Both the position numbers and the translations under genes were made by a program. 64,000 bases of DNA from Egibacteraceae bacterium (lineage in GTDB: Bacteria; Actinomycetota; Nitriliruptoria; Euzebyales; Egibacteraceae), in NCBI GenBank assembly GCA_030447925.1, contig JAUJNX010000004.1, positions 124,001 to 188,000 of the forward strand, in the 5' to 3' direction. The notes beneath the pieces were generated by a model. It was not told the DNA's origin, searched no databases, and was given only the letters and a program-made list of their open reading frames with translations. Of the stretch, positions 7,906 to 15,760 are shown in pieces. Position 1 is the first letter of the stretch; each line of letters opens with the position of its first letter.

Positions 7906-9102
7906 ATGCGCCGCAACGTGAAGGACCTGCTGACCGAGACGAAGGACGCGGCCGAGCTGATGCTGGACCTCGCCTTCGCCGCGGTCTTCTTCGACGACCA
8001 CGACCTCGCGCGGGAGGTCCAGCGCCTGGAGCGCCGGATGGACGCGGCGGTGCGGGACCTGCGGGTGCTGTGCATGCTCGCCGCCCGTTCGCCCGAGGAC
8101 GCCGAGCAGCTCGCCGCCGTCCTGGGCATGGCCTCCTCAATCGAGGAGATCGCCGACGCCGCCGAGGACATCGCCCGCGTCGTGCTGCGCGACCTGGGCG
8201 TCCCCGGCGAGCTGCGCGACGACCTGCGCCACGCCGAGGAGGTCGTCGCGCGCGTCAAGCTGCGCCCCGACAACCGGCTGGCCGGGTCGTCCCTGCGCGA
8301 CCTGGAACTGCCGAGCGCCACCGGCATGTGGGTCATCGCCATCCGCCGCGACGTCGACTACGAGTACGGGCCCAGCGGCGACACCGTCCTGTCCGACGGC
8401 GACGTGCTGTTCCTCCAGGGCCCCGCCGAGGGCGTCGACCTGGTGCGGTCGCTGGCGGGAGGGGAGCCCTACCACCTCGCCGCCCCGCGCCCCACCGGGC
8501 GCCTGTCCAACCTCGACCGCGCCGTCGACACCATCATCGAGCTGAAGAACGCCGCCGAGGCCGCGGTCGGGCTGGCCTACTCCGCGATCCTGTTCCGCGA
8601 CCAGGGCCTGGTCCGCGAGGTCTCCAGCCTGGAGGACAAGTCCGACGACCTGTACTTCGACCTCCAGCGCTGGGTGCTGCGCGCCGCGGCGGACCTGGAC
8701 GACAGCGAGCTGGGCGAGCTGCGCGGCCTGCTGGCCATCGGCGCGTCGGCCGAGGCGATCGCCGACGCGGCGCAGGAGATGACCCGCATCGCCGAGGGCC
8801 CCGACGAGCCGCACCCGGTGGTCGCCGCCGCGCTGGCGGAGACCGACGAGATCGTCGCCGACGCGCTGGTGACCGACCTCGGGTCGGTGATCGGGCAGCG
8901 CCCCGATCAGCTGAAGCTGCGCACGCGGTCGGGCATGGAGCTGCTGGCGGTGCAGCGCGGACACCGCTGGATCTACCGCCCGCGCGGGACGTTCCGCTTC
9001 GCCGACGGCGACCGGCTGCTGGTCAACGGCCCCGAGGAGGGCGTGGCCCGGCTCCGCCAGGTGACGGGCGACGTCCGCGACGAGGAACCCATCCGCACCT
9101 GA
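7906..9102 (+). CDS. double PhoU / TrkA-C (RCK_C) domain protein
   Basis: 398 residues built as a tandem repeat. Each half has a PhoU-like helical bundle (about residues 1-95 and 200-290) followed by a TrkA-C/RCK_C ligand-sensing domain (about 100-185 and 310-390; GMWVIAIRRD and GMELLAVQRG open the two). It starts 19 bases after the carrier with GGAGAGG at 7893-7899, so it is co-transcribed. Soluble proteins of this type sit beside MgtE/SLC41-like carriers and are thought to gate or sense for them. No membrane segment is seen. Confidence 0.85.
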   Translation: MRRNVKDLLTETKDAAELMLDLAFAAVFFDDHDLAREVQRLERRMDAAVRDLRVLCMLAARSPEDAEQLAAVLGMASSIEEIADAAEDIARVVLRDLGVPGELRDDLRHAEEVVARVKLRPDNRLAGSSLRDLELPSATGMWVIAIRRDVDYEYGPSGDTVLSDGDVLFLQGPAEGVDLVRSLAGGEPYHLAAPRPTGRLSNLDRAVDTIIELKNAAEAAVGLAYSAILFRDQGLVREVSSLEDKSDDLYFDLQRWVLRAAADLDDSELGELRGLLAIGASAEAIADAAQEMTRIAEGPDEPHPVVAAALAETDEIVADALVTDLGSVIGQRPDQLKLRTRSGMELLAVQRGHRWIYRPRGTFRFADGDRLLVNGPEEGVARLRQVTGDVRDEEPIRT

Positions 9103-9156
9103 TCAACCGATAGAGCCGCTTCACCCTATTCAGGAGTATTGATCGGTACGCTCCCG

Positions 9157-9175
9157 CCCGCCGTGTGACGGCGGG
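9157..9175 (+). promoter_or_regulatory. hairpin partly overlapping a ribosome site
   Basis: CCCGCCGT-GTG-ACGGCGGG is a perfect 8-base stem with a 3-base loop. Its 3' arm runs into the GGGAGGAG (9173-9180) that precedes the GTG at 9186. It could end upstream transcription or limit translation of the acetyltransferase. There is no T-run. Confidence 0.35.
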
Positions 9176-9185
9176 AGGAGCGGTC

Positions 9186-9852
9186 GTGCTTCGTCAGGAC
9201 CTGGGGGTCCGGTTGCTGGACCCCGCGACGGCGGCGTACGCCGCCGACCTGCACCGCCGGGCGCTGCCCGGCGGGTTCTTCGCGCGGCTGGGACCCGGCT
9301 TCCTCCGCGCCTACCACCGCACCTTCCTGGAGGGCCCCCACGCCGTCGCCCTGGCGGGGTCGCCGACGGCCGCCCCGCCGGGATGCTGGTCGGGACGCTG
9401 GACAACGCCGCCCACTGGCGCTGGGCGCTGCGCACCCACGGTGCGGTGCTGGCCGCGCGCGGTGCGGGGCTCGCCGCCCACCCCGCCCTCCTGCGCGACT
9501 TCGCCCGCGGCCGGGCGGGCCGCTACGCCCGGGCGGTGGCGCGGCGGCTGGCCCCGTCCGGCCCGCGGCCCGGCACCGGGCCGCCCGAGCAGGTCGCGGT
9601 GCTGACCCACGTCGCCGTCGACACCTGGGCGCGCGACCACGGCTGGGCGCGCGCCTGGTCACGGCCTTCGTCGGGACCGCGCGGGCGGCGGGCGCCGACA
9701 CCGCCGCGCTGGTCACCCTCGCCGGACCCGCGGGTGCGGGGCCCTTCTACGAACGGCTCGGCTGGACGGCGGTCGCCGCCCGCACCGACCTCGACGGCCA
9801 CCCGATCACCGAGTACCGCCTGCCCCTGGGGGCGGCCCAGCCCGCGCCGTGA
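9186..9852 (+). pseudogene. GNAT-like N-acetyltransferase, two frameshifts
   Basis: Starts at GTG after a good ribosome site (GGGAGGAG). The reading LRQDLGVRLLDPATAAYAAD ... PGFLRAYHRTFLEGPHAVAL continues after a one-base step near 9362 as GMLVGTLDNAAHWRWALRTH ... VAVLTHVAVDTWARDHGWAR. After another step near 9652 it reads LVTAFVGTARAAGADTAALV ... GPFYERLGWTAVAARTDLDG. The end has the GNAT FYERLGW pattern. Both steps equal one missing base. The stop overlaps the next GTG by four bases, which argues that the gene was intact and the breaks are sequence errors. The acceptor substrate is unknown. Confidence 0.65.
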
Positions 9853-10898
9853 CGGGCCTGTCGCGCCGGGCGCTGCTGGCGGGGGCCGTCGCCGGTGCGG
9901 TGGTCGCCTGCACCGGCGACGTGGGCGGGGACGGCCCGGGCGGGGACGGTCCGGGCCGGGGCGGGCCGGGCGCCGAGGGAGGGCGCCGCACCGGCACCCC
10001 GATCCGGCCCCCGAGCGCGACCCCGAGCCCTGCCCCGCCCCCCTATCAGCCGGCCCCCGGCGAGGCCCTGCTCGAGGCCAAGCGCCTCGCGGGCCGCGTC
10101 GCGGTGGCCCTGACCAGCTACGCCGCCGGCGAGCCCGCCGGCGCGGTCGTCGCGCGCGCTCTCGCGCCCACCCTGGTGCCCGGCAGCCCCCCGGCGGTCG
10201 CGGTGCCCGCCGACGTCACCGCCGTCGCCGCACCGCTGCTGGTCCCCGCCGCCCGGTCGGCCGGGCGGGTCGTCTACCCCCAGCTCGGCGGGGAGTCCAG
10301 CGCGCAGGACCGCTGCGCCGTGCTGGTCGTCACCGAGCAGCGCCTCCTCCGCGACGCCGCCGAGGAGGTCGTGACCCGGACGATCGACGTGCGCCTGCGC
10401 CTGGGGCCCGGGGGGGCGTGGGCGGTCGAGGGCCTCGCCTCCGCCGGCGGGGACCCCGTCGCCCGGCCGCCGGACCTGCCGCCCGCCGCCGCCGCCGTGC
10501 TCGACGACCCGCGCATCGCCCTGCCCGACACCGCCCGCTGGGACGTCCACGCCGGGCGCGTCGACGAGCGCCTGCTCGCCGCCATGCGCGCGATGGCCGG
10601 GATGTTCCCCTACGGCGTCACCTGCCTGGTCAACGGCCACCCGCAGCGGGTGTTCGGCACCGACCGCACCAGCAACCACACCGGCGGGCGCGCCGTGGAC
10701 GTCTGGCGCGTCGGCGACCTGCCCGTCGTCGCCCAGCCCGGCCCCGACTCGCCCGCCCGGCGCATGCAGCAGGCGCTGTTCGACCTCGGCGAGGTCCAGG
10801 AGCTCGGCGGCCCCTGGGACCTCGACGGCGGGGGCGGCCGATCGTTCACCGACCGCATCGTCCACCACGACCACCTGCACGTAGCGTTCCACGGGTGA
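9849..10898 (+). CDS. exported M15-like (D-Ala-D-Ala carboxypeptidase type) peptidase
   Basis: 349 residues with an RR-containing signal (SRRALLAGAVAGAVVACTGD) and a cysteine that could be lipidated. A Gly/Pro-rich linker follows to about residue 70. The C-terminal part carries the zinc pattern of M15-type peptidases: SNHTGGRAVDVW (H-x6-D, about residue 275) and HHDHLHVAFH near the end. Such enzymes trim peptidoglycan stem peptides. It overlaps both neighbours by four bases (GTGA), so it is in one operon with murJ, which fits cell-wall work. Confidence 0.75.
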   Translation: MTGLSRRALLAGAVAGAVVACTGDVGGDGPGGDGPGRGGPGAEGGRRTGTPIRPPSATPSPAPPPYQPAPGEALLEAKRLAGRVAVALTSYAAGEPAGAVVARALAPTLVPGSPPAVAVPADVTAVAAPLLVPAARSAGRVVYPQLGGESSAQDRCAVLVVTEQRLLRDAAEEVVTRTIDVRLRLGPGGAWAVEGLASAGGDPVARPPDLPPAAAAVLDDPRIALPDTARWDVHAGRVDERLLAAMRAMAGMFPYGVTCLVNGHPQRVFGTDRTSNHTGGRAVDVWRVGDLPVVAQPGPDSPARRMQQALFDLGEVQELGGPWDLDGGGGRSFTDRIVHHDHLHVAFHG

Positions 10899-12541
10899 GG
10901 ACCGCCCCCTCGACCGCCCGCAACGCCACCCTCGTCGCCGCCGGCATCCTGCTGTCGCGGGTCAGCGGGCTGGTGCGGACCTTGGCGACGGCGGCGTTCC
11001 TCGGCGTCGGGCCGGCCAGCGACGCGTTCGCGGCGGCCCTGCGGATCCCCAACGTCCTGCAGAACCTGCTCGGCGAGGGCGTGCTGTCCGCGTCGTTCAT
11101 CCCCGTCTACAGCCGGCTCCTGGCCGAGGGCCGCGACGAGGAGGCCGGGCGCGTGGCGGGCGCGATCGCGGGGCTGCTCGCGACCCTGACCGGGGTGCTC
11201 GCGGTCCTGGGCATCGTGTTCGCCGAGCCCCTGACCGGCCTGCTCGCCTACGGCTTCACCGGCCTCCGCGCCGAGCTGACCGCCGACCTCGTCCGCATCC
11301 TCACCCCCGGCGCGGGCTTCCTGGCCCTGTCGGCCTGGTGCCTGGGCGTCCTCAACAGCCACCGCCGCTTCTTCCTGTCCTACGTCGCGCCGGTGGTGTG
11401 GAACGCCGCGATCGTCGCCGCGCTCATCGGCGGCGTGCTGGCGGGCGCGGGCGACGTGACGCTGGCCACCGCGATGGCCTGGGGGGCGGTGGCCGGCGGG
11501 TTGCTGCAGTTCGCCGTCCAGGTCCCGACCGTGGCTCGCGTCGGGCGGGGGATCCGCCCCAGCCTGCGCACCGACCTGCCCGGGGTCCGCCAGGCGCTGC
11601 GCGCCTTCGCACCGGTCGTCGCCGGCCGCGGGGTCGTGCAGCTCAGCGGCTACGTCGACCTGTTCCTCACCAGCTTCCTGGCGGGCGGCGCGGCCTCGGC
11701 GCTGTTCTTCGCCCAGACGCTGTACCTCCTGCCCGTCAGCGTGTTCGGCATGAGCGTCGCCGCGGCGGAGCTGCCGGAGCTGTCGTCCACCCGCCCCGGC
11801 GACCGCGACGTCGTGCGCGCCCGGCTGTCGGCGGGCCTGGAGCGCGTCGCGTTCTTCGTCGTGCCCACCACGCTGCTGTACCTGGCCGTCGGCGACCTGA
11901 TCGTCGGGGCGCTCTACCAGCGCCTGGAGTTCGGGCCGCTGGAGACCGTGCAGGTGTGGGTGTTCCTGGCCGCCTACAGCGTCGGCCTGCCCGCCACCAC
12001 CGCGTCGCGGTTGCTGCAGTCCTCGATCTACGCGGTCGGGGAGACGCGGCTGCCCGCGCTGCTCAGCGCCCTGCGGGTCCTGCTGTCGCTGTCGGCCGGG
12101 GCGGTGCTCATGCTCCAGCTCGACCGCATCGGGCTGACCGGGGCCGGGGTGGAGATCGTCGGGGCCCTGCCCGCGACGGAGCCCGTGGACCTGGACCTGC
12201 GCCGCGCGGACAACGCCTACCGGCTGGGGGCGGCGGGGCTCGCGCTGGCGGCCGGGGCGACCGCCTGGCTGGAGTACGCGCTGCTGCGCCGGGCCGTCGC
12301 GCGGCGCTTCGGGCCGGTGCGGCTGGGCGGCGGCAAGCTGCTGCCCATCACCGTCGCCGCGCTGGCCGCCGCGGTCGTCGCGCTGGCCGTCGACACGCTG
12401 CTGGGCGACCTGCCCCTGCTGCTCATCGCGCCGGTCGCCCTGGGCCTGGCCGGGGCCGCCTACCTCGCGGTCGCGTCGGCCCTGCGGCTCGGCGAGGCCA
12501 CCCGCCTCGTCGCCCTCGTCCGGCGCCGGCTGACCCGCTGA
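10895..12541 (+). CDS. murJ: MurJ/MviN lipid II flippase
   Basis: 548 residues with about 14 membrane spans. The N-terminal ILLSRVSGLVRTLATAAFLG and SDAFAAALRIPNVLQNLLGE, with GVLSASFIPVYSRL, are the signature of the MurJ family. The Arg and Asp of this region line the central cavity that flips lipid II. The GTG start overlaps the peptidase stop. A non-conserved insert near residues 410-435 (IVGALPATEPVDLDLRRADN) lies between spans. The protein lacks the large cytoplasmic domain of the mycobacterial homologue. Confidence 0.92.
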   Translation: MRTAPSTARNATLVAAGILLSRVSGLVRTLATAAFLGVGPASDAFAAALRIPNVLQNLLGEGVLSASFIPVYSRLLAEGRDEEAGRVAGAIAGLLATLTGVLAVLGIVFAEPLTGLLAYGFTGLRAELTADLVRILTPGAGFLALSAWCLGVLNSHRRFFLSYVAPVVWNAAIVAALIGGVLAGAGDVTLATAMAWGAVAGGLLQFAVQVPTVARVGRGIRPSLRTDLPGVRQALRAFAPVVAGRGVVQLSGYVDLFLTSFLAGGAASALFFAQTLYLLPVSVFGMSVAAAELPELSSTRPGDRDVVRARLSAGLERVAFFVVPTTLLYLAVGDLIVGALYQRLEFGPLETVQVWVFLAAYSVGLPATTASRLLQSSIYAVGETRLPALLSALRVLLSLSAGAVLMLQLDRIGLTGAGVEIVGALPATEPVDLDLRRADNAYRLGAAGLALAAGATAWLEYALLRRAVARRFGPVRLGGGKLLPITVAALAAAVVALAVDTLLGDLPLLLIAPVALGLAGAAYLAVASALRLGEATRLVALVRRRLTR

Positions 12542-12612
12542 CCGCGGTTGGAGCCGGCGCGGCGCGGGGATGCCGACCCGATCCGCTAGTCCGTGCAAGG
12601 AGAGGAGCCGAC

Positions 12613-12822
12613 ATGTCCGTCGCCAGCGTCAGTGAGATCAGCGCGGAGTCGCCCGACGGGTTCGAGGCCGCCATCAAGGCCGGCATCGACCGCGCCACCA
12701 AGACGCTGCGCAACGTCATGCACGTCTGGGTCGGCGACCAGGAGGTCATCCTGGACAACGGGCAGGTGACCTCCTACCGGGTGCGCCTGAAGGTGACGTT
12801 CCTGCTCGAGGACCCGTCCTAG
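12613..12822 (+). CDS. dodecin-like flavin-binding protein
   Basis: 69 residues, exactly dodecin size, with the beta-alpha-beta-beta layout: SVASVSEISAESPDGFEAAI, helix IDRATKTLRNVMHVWV with the flavin-stacking tryptophan, then GQVTSYRVRLKVTFLLED. A strong ribosome site, AAGGAGAGGAG, ends seven bases before the ATG. Dodecins are dodecameric stores of FMN, riboflavin or lumichrome. It is monocistronic, between murJ and a terminator-like hairpin. Confidence 0.92.
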   Translation: MSVASVSEISAESPDGFEAAIKAGIDRATKTLRNVMHVWVGDQEVILDNGQVTSYRVRLKVTFLLEDPS

Positions 12823-12832
12823 ACGCATCGGC

Positions 12833-12868
12833 GGCCTGCCCCGCCCCGCTTCAGGCGCGGGGCAGGCC
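12833..12868. terminator. bidirectional hairpin between convergent genes
   Basis: Two perfect 11-base arms, GGCCTGCCCCG (12833-12843) and CGGGGCAGGCC (12858-12868), with a 14-base loop, lie between the dodecin gene and the convergent acyl-CoA dehydrogenase and overlap the latter's stop. The position and strength suit termination on both strands; no T-run is present. Confidence 0.6.
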
Positions 12869-14005
12869 GAGGTCGCGGGCGATGAGCATGCGCTGGACCT
12901 CGCTGGTGCCCTCGCCGATCTCCAGGATCTTGGCGTCCTGGTAGAACCGGCCCACCGGGTACTCGGTGGTGAAGCCGTAGCCGCCGAAGACCTGGCACGC
13001 CTCGCGGGCGGCGGTCACGGCGGCCTCGGTCGCGTAGAGCTTGGCGATGCTCGCCTGGCGCTTGAACGGGCGGCCCTGCTCCATCAGCCACGCCGCGTGC
13101 CACCACTGGTTGCGCGCCAGCTCCGCCGCCGCCTGCATGTCGGCGATCTTGAACGCGACCGCCTGGTGCCCGCCGATCGGCTTGCCGAACGCCTCGCGCT
13201 CGTGGGCGTAGCGGACGCACTCGTCGACGCAGCCCTGGATCAGCCCCACCGCCAGCGCGGCGATCGCGATCCGGCCCTCGTCCAGGATGGACAGGAAGTT
13301 GGCGAAGCCGCGCCCGCGCTCGCCGAGCTGGTGCTCCGCAGGCACGACGACGTCGTCGAACGCGAGGTCGCGGGTGTCCGAGGCGTGCCAGCCGACCTTG
13401 CGGTAGCCGCCGCCGACGACGAACCCGGGGGTGTCGCGGGGCACCACGAAGTTGGTGATCTCGCGGGGGTCTTGGTTGGTGACCGCGGTGATGGTCACGA
13501 AGTCGCTGATGTCGGTGCCCGCGTTGGTGATGAACGACTTCGAGCCGTTGATCACCCAGGTGTCGCCGTCCTGCAGCGCGCGGGTGCGCAGGGCGCCCGC
13601 GTCGGAGCCGCCGCCCGGCTCGGTGAGCCCGAAGCCGGCGAGGCGCTCGCCGCGGGCCAGCGGCGGGAGCCAGCGGCGGCGCTGCTCCTCGGTCCCGAAC
13701 TTCCAGATGGGCATCGCGCCCAGGCCCACGCCGGCCTCCAGCGTGATCCCCAGCGACTGGTCGACCCGGCCGATCTCCTCGATCGCGAGGCACAGGTCGA
13801 AGTAGGTGCCGCCCGACCCGCCGTACTCCTCGGGGAACGGCAGGCCGAACAGCCCCAGCGCCCCCATCTCCTGCACCAGGTCGACGGGGAACTCGCCGCG
13901 GTGGTTCATCTCCTCCGCGCGCGGCGCGACCTTGTCGAGCGCGAACTGGCGCACGAGGCGGCGCAGCTCCTCCTGCTCCGGGCGAAGCTCGAACGAGATG
14001 CTCAC
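12851..14005 (-). CDS. acyl-CoA dehydrogenase (isovaleryl-/short-chain type)
   Basis: 384 residues. The family landmarks are FPEEYGGSGGTY, FGLTEPGGGSDAG, WVINGSKSFITNAGT, REAFGKPIGGHQAVAFKIAD and EIGEGTSEVQRMLIAR, the last holding the catalytic glutamate position. The closest resemblance I can name is to isovaleryl/2-methylbutyryl or crotonobetainyl-type members; specificity is uncertain. A small two-span protein gene ends 12 bases upstream and may be in the same operon. The methylcrotonyl-CoA carboxylase-like pair at 18-21.6 kb would act on the product if this were isovaleryl-CoA dehydrogenase (inference). Confidence 0.9.
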   Translation of the reverse strand: MSISFELRPEQEELRRLVRQFALDKVAPRAEEMNHRGEFPVDLVQEMGALGLFGLPFPEEYGGSGGTYFDLCLAIEEIGRVDQSLGITLEAGVGLGAMPIWKFGTEEQRRRWLPPLARGERLAGFGLTEPGGGSDAGALRTRALQDGDTWVINGSKSFITNAGTDISDFVTITAVTNQDPREITNFVVPRDTPGFVVGGGYRKVGWHASDTRDLAFDDVVVPAEHQLGERGRGFANFLSILDEGRIAIAALAVGLIQGCVDECVRYAHEREAFGKPIGGHQAVAFKIADMQAAAELARNQWWHAAWLMEQGRPFKRQASIAKLYATEAAVTAAREACQVFGGYGFTTEYPVGRFYQDAKILEIGEGTSEVQRMLIARDLGLPRA

Positions 14006-14017
14006 GGATCGCCTCCT

Positions 14018-14200
14018 CTACCGCCGGCGCGCGACGGTCAGCGCGAACAGCGCCACCACCACCACGAACGCCGCCATCAGCGCGAGGCGAGCCGCCCCGC
14101 TGGCCGACTGGACCGCCAGGTAGGCGACGAACAGCAGCACGGCGAGGAACAGCACGCCCCCGCCCCGACCCGCACCGCGCGGCTCCGCCACCCTCGTCAC
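14018..14200 (-). CDS. small two-span membrane protein
   Basis: About 60 residues: a short charged head (VTRVAEPRGAGRGG), one span VLFLAVLLFVAYLAVQS, a turn, a second span LALMAAFVVVVALFALTVA and a terminal RRR. I chose the GTG at 14198-14200; a second in-frame GTG at 14189-14191 lies a better distance from GGGGGAG and is equally possible. It precedes the acyl-CoA dehydrogenase by 12 bases. Function unknown. Confidence 0.55.
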   Translation of the reverse strand: MTRVAEPRGAGRGGGVLFLAVLLFVAYLAVQSASGAARLALMAAFVVVVALFALTVARRR

Positions 14201-14238
14201 TCCCCCGGTCGGCCCCTGTCCCGTCCAGTATCGGCGGT

Positions 14239-15057
14239 TCAGCCGAGGACGGCCTGCACCTGGCGGACCTCGAAGCCCCCGATCGGGGTCGTCCGCGTCA
14301 CGGTGTCGAAGGTTCCTTCGCCCTGGCCGGGGAGGGACCACGTGCCCTCCCAGTACTGGGTGACGGTGATCGTGACCGTGCCCACGTCGGTGTAGACGTG
14401 GGTGATCCCCCCGCCGGGGTAGGGCCCGCCCAGGGTCGCGGGCACCGGCCCGGCGGTCGTGCCGTCACCCCAGTCGACGGCGACCTGCTCGCCGGTCGCG
14501 GTGATGGTCAGCGGGCCGAGCACCGTGTCGAAGGTCTCCTCGACGGTGGTCGTGGTGCCGGGTTCCAGGTAGGAGGGCAGGCCGGTGATCGCCCAGCCCG
14601 GCGCGACCTGCGGCCGGGGCGTGGGCAGCTCCAGCTGGCGCCAGAACGCCAGCGCCACCACCTCCGGCGACGGCAGGACCACCGGCGGTTCCCCCGGCGC
14701 GGGCGGGCAGGCGGGGTCGACGTTGTTCTCGAGCCGGCGGAACGCGACGCGGTTCTCGTTCTCCGCCGCCTCGACCGACCCGAACTCCTGCAACCCCACG
14801 CTCACGCACCCCCCACCCCCCGGCAACGTCCCGCTACTCACCACCCGCCCCACCAACAACGGATCCACCACCCGCCCAGACCCGCCTGCCGCTTCTCCGC
14901 TCCGCGCGGTGCCGCCCGCCGTCGCGCTCGTGGAGTGGCTCCCGGAACACTCGACCACGAGCACACCGGCGCCGTTCAGGCCCGCGCAGTGGTCCGCGGC
15001 CGCCGGGCCCGCCGTGGCCACCAGCGCCACGACGACGGCGCATGCGATCAGGCGCAC
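14239..15057 (-). CDS. secreted protein with PKD-like C-terminal region
   Basis: 272 residues with a clear signal peptide (MRLIACAVVVALVATAGPAA, cut after AAA). The mature half is low-complexity Gly/Ser with four cysteines. The C-terminal part reads VAVDWGDGTTAGP ... GITHVYTDVGTVTITVTQYW, which is the PKD pattern (WGDG...HxY...G.y.v.v). PKD-like folds are found in cell-surface proteins. It overlaps the upstream lipoprotein gene by ten bases, so the two are co-expressed. Confidence 0.75.
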   Translation of the reverse strand: MRLIACAVVVALVATAGPAAADHCAGLNGAGVLVVECSGSHSTSATAGGTARSGEAAGGSGRVVDPLLVGRVVSSGTLPGGGGCVSVGLQEFGSVEAAENENRVAFRRLENNVDPACPPAPGEPPVVLPSPEVVALAFWRQLELPTPRPQVAPGWAITGLPSYLEPGTTTTVEETFDTVLGPLTITATGEQVAVDWGDGTTAGPVPATLGGPYPGGGITHVYTDVGTVTITVTQYWEGTWSLPGQGEGTFDTVTRTTPIGGFEVRQVQAVLG

Positions 15058-15668
15058 AGGTCCTCCTCCTGGGTACCGATGGGTCGTGTCCGCAGATCCG
15101 CAACCACCCAGCCGGTGGGGTTGTCGGGACTGGTCTCAGCGTCCCGGACGAGTTGGACGAAGTCGATCTCACCGGTGCGGTCACGCGGCTCGATCTGCAC
15201 TTTCCGGTACTGTCGGCGGCCGCTCACGAACAGGCAGTCAGCGCTGGCGCTGAGGACCTGCTCCACCTCGAAGGTGCTGTCGCCGGGCGGGTCGCGAAGC
15301 GCCTGCACCTGCTCGTCGGTGATCCCGGCGTACGCCTCCGCCACGAGTGCGGCGTACTCCTCGGTGTAGATCTCGTTGAGCTGCGCGGCGGCGTCATCGC
15401 TCACCGCGCGGGTCTCCACGATCTCGCGGACCACCTCGCCTTCGGTGGCGTAGAGGCGGTTGAGGACGCGTTCGACGTAGGCCGCGTCGATCGGGTCGGG
15501 CGGGGTGAAGGACGCCTCGCTCGCGAGCGGTGTCGGGGTCGGCGTCGGGCTGGGCGGCGCGACGGAGGGGCGCAGGGTGGCGGCCGGGGGGTCCGGCGGC
15601 GCGGGCTGGCAGCCCGTCAGGGCGAGCGTGGCAAGGAGGAGGAGAGAGGGGAGTCGGCTCGCGCGCAT
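15048..15668 (-). CDS. lipoprotein of unknown function
   Basis: 206 residues with a classic signal and lipobox (LLLLATLALTGC, Cys about 20), then a Pro/Thr-rich linker (SPTPTPTPLA) typical of wall-spanning tethers. The globular part begins near residue 55 (PDPIDAAYVERVLNRLYATE). It resembles proteins with a secreted helical-plus-strand fold in which a conserved cysteine pair closes the domain (ADCLFVSG ... EEDLCA). No family recognised. First gene of a two-gene unit with the PKD-like protein. Confidence 0.75.
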   Translation of the reverse strand: MRASRLPSLLLLATLALTGCQPAPPDPPAATLRPSVAPPSPTPTPTPLASEASFTPPDPIDAAYVERVLNRLYATEGEVVREIVETRAVSDDAAAQLNEIYTEEYAALVAEAYAGITDEQVQALRDPPGDSTFEVEQVLSASADCLFVSGRRQYRKVQIEPRDRTGEIDFVQLVRDAETSPDNPTGWVVADLRTRPIGTQEEDLCA

Positions 15669-15760
15669 CGGGCGAGGGTACGAGAAACCGGACGATCCGC
15701 CGAGCGGACGGACGGTCAGTGCCCTCCGTTTCTGTCACACCCTCCTGCTACGTTCCACCC

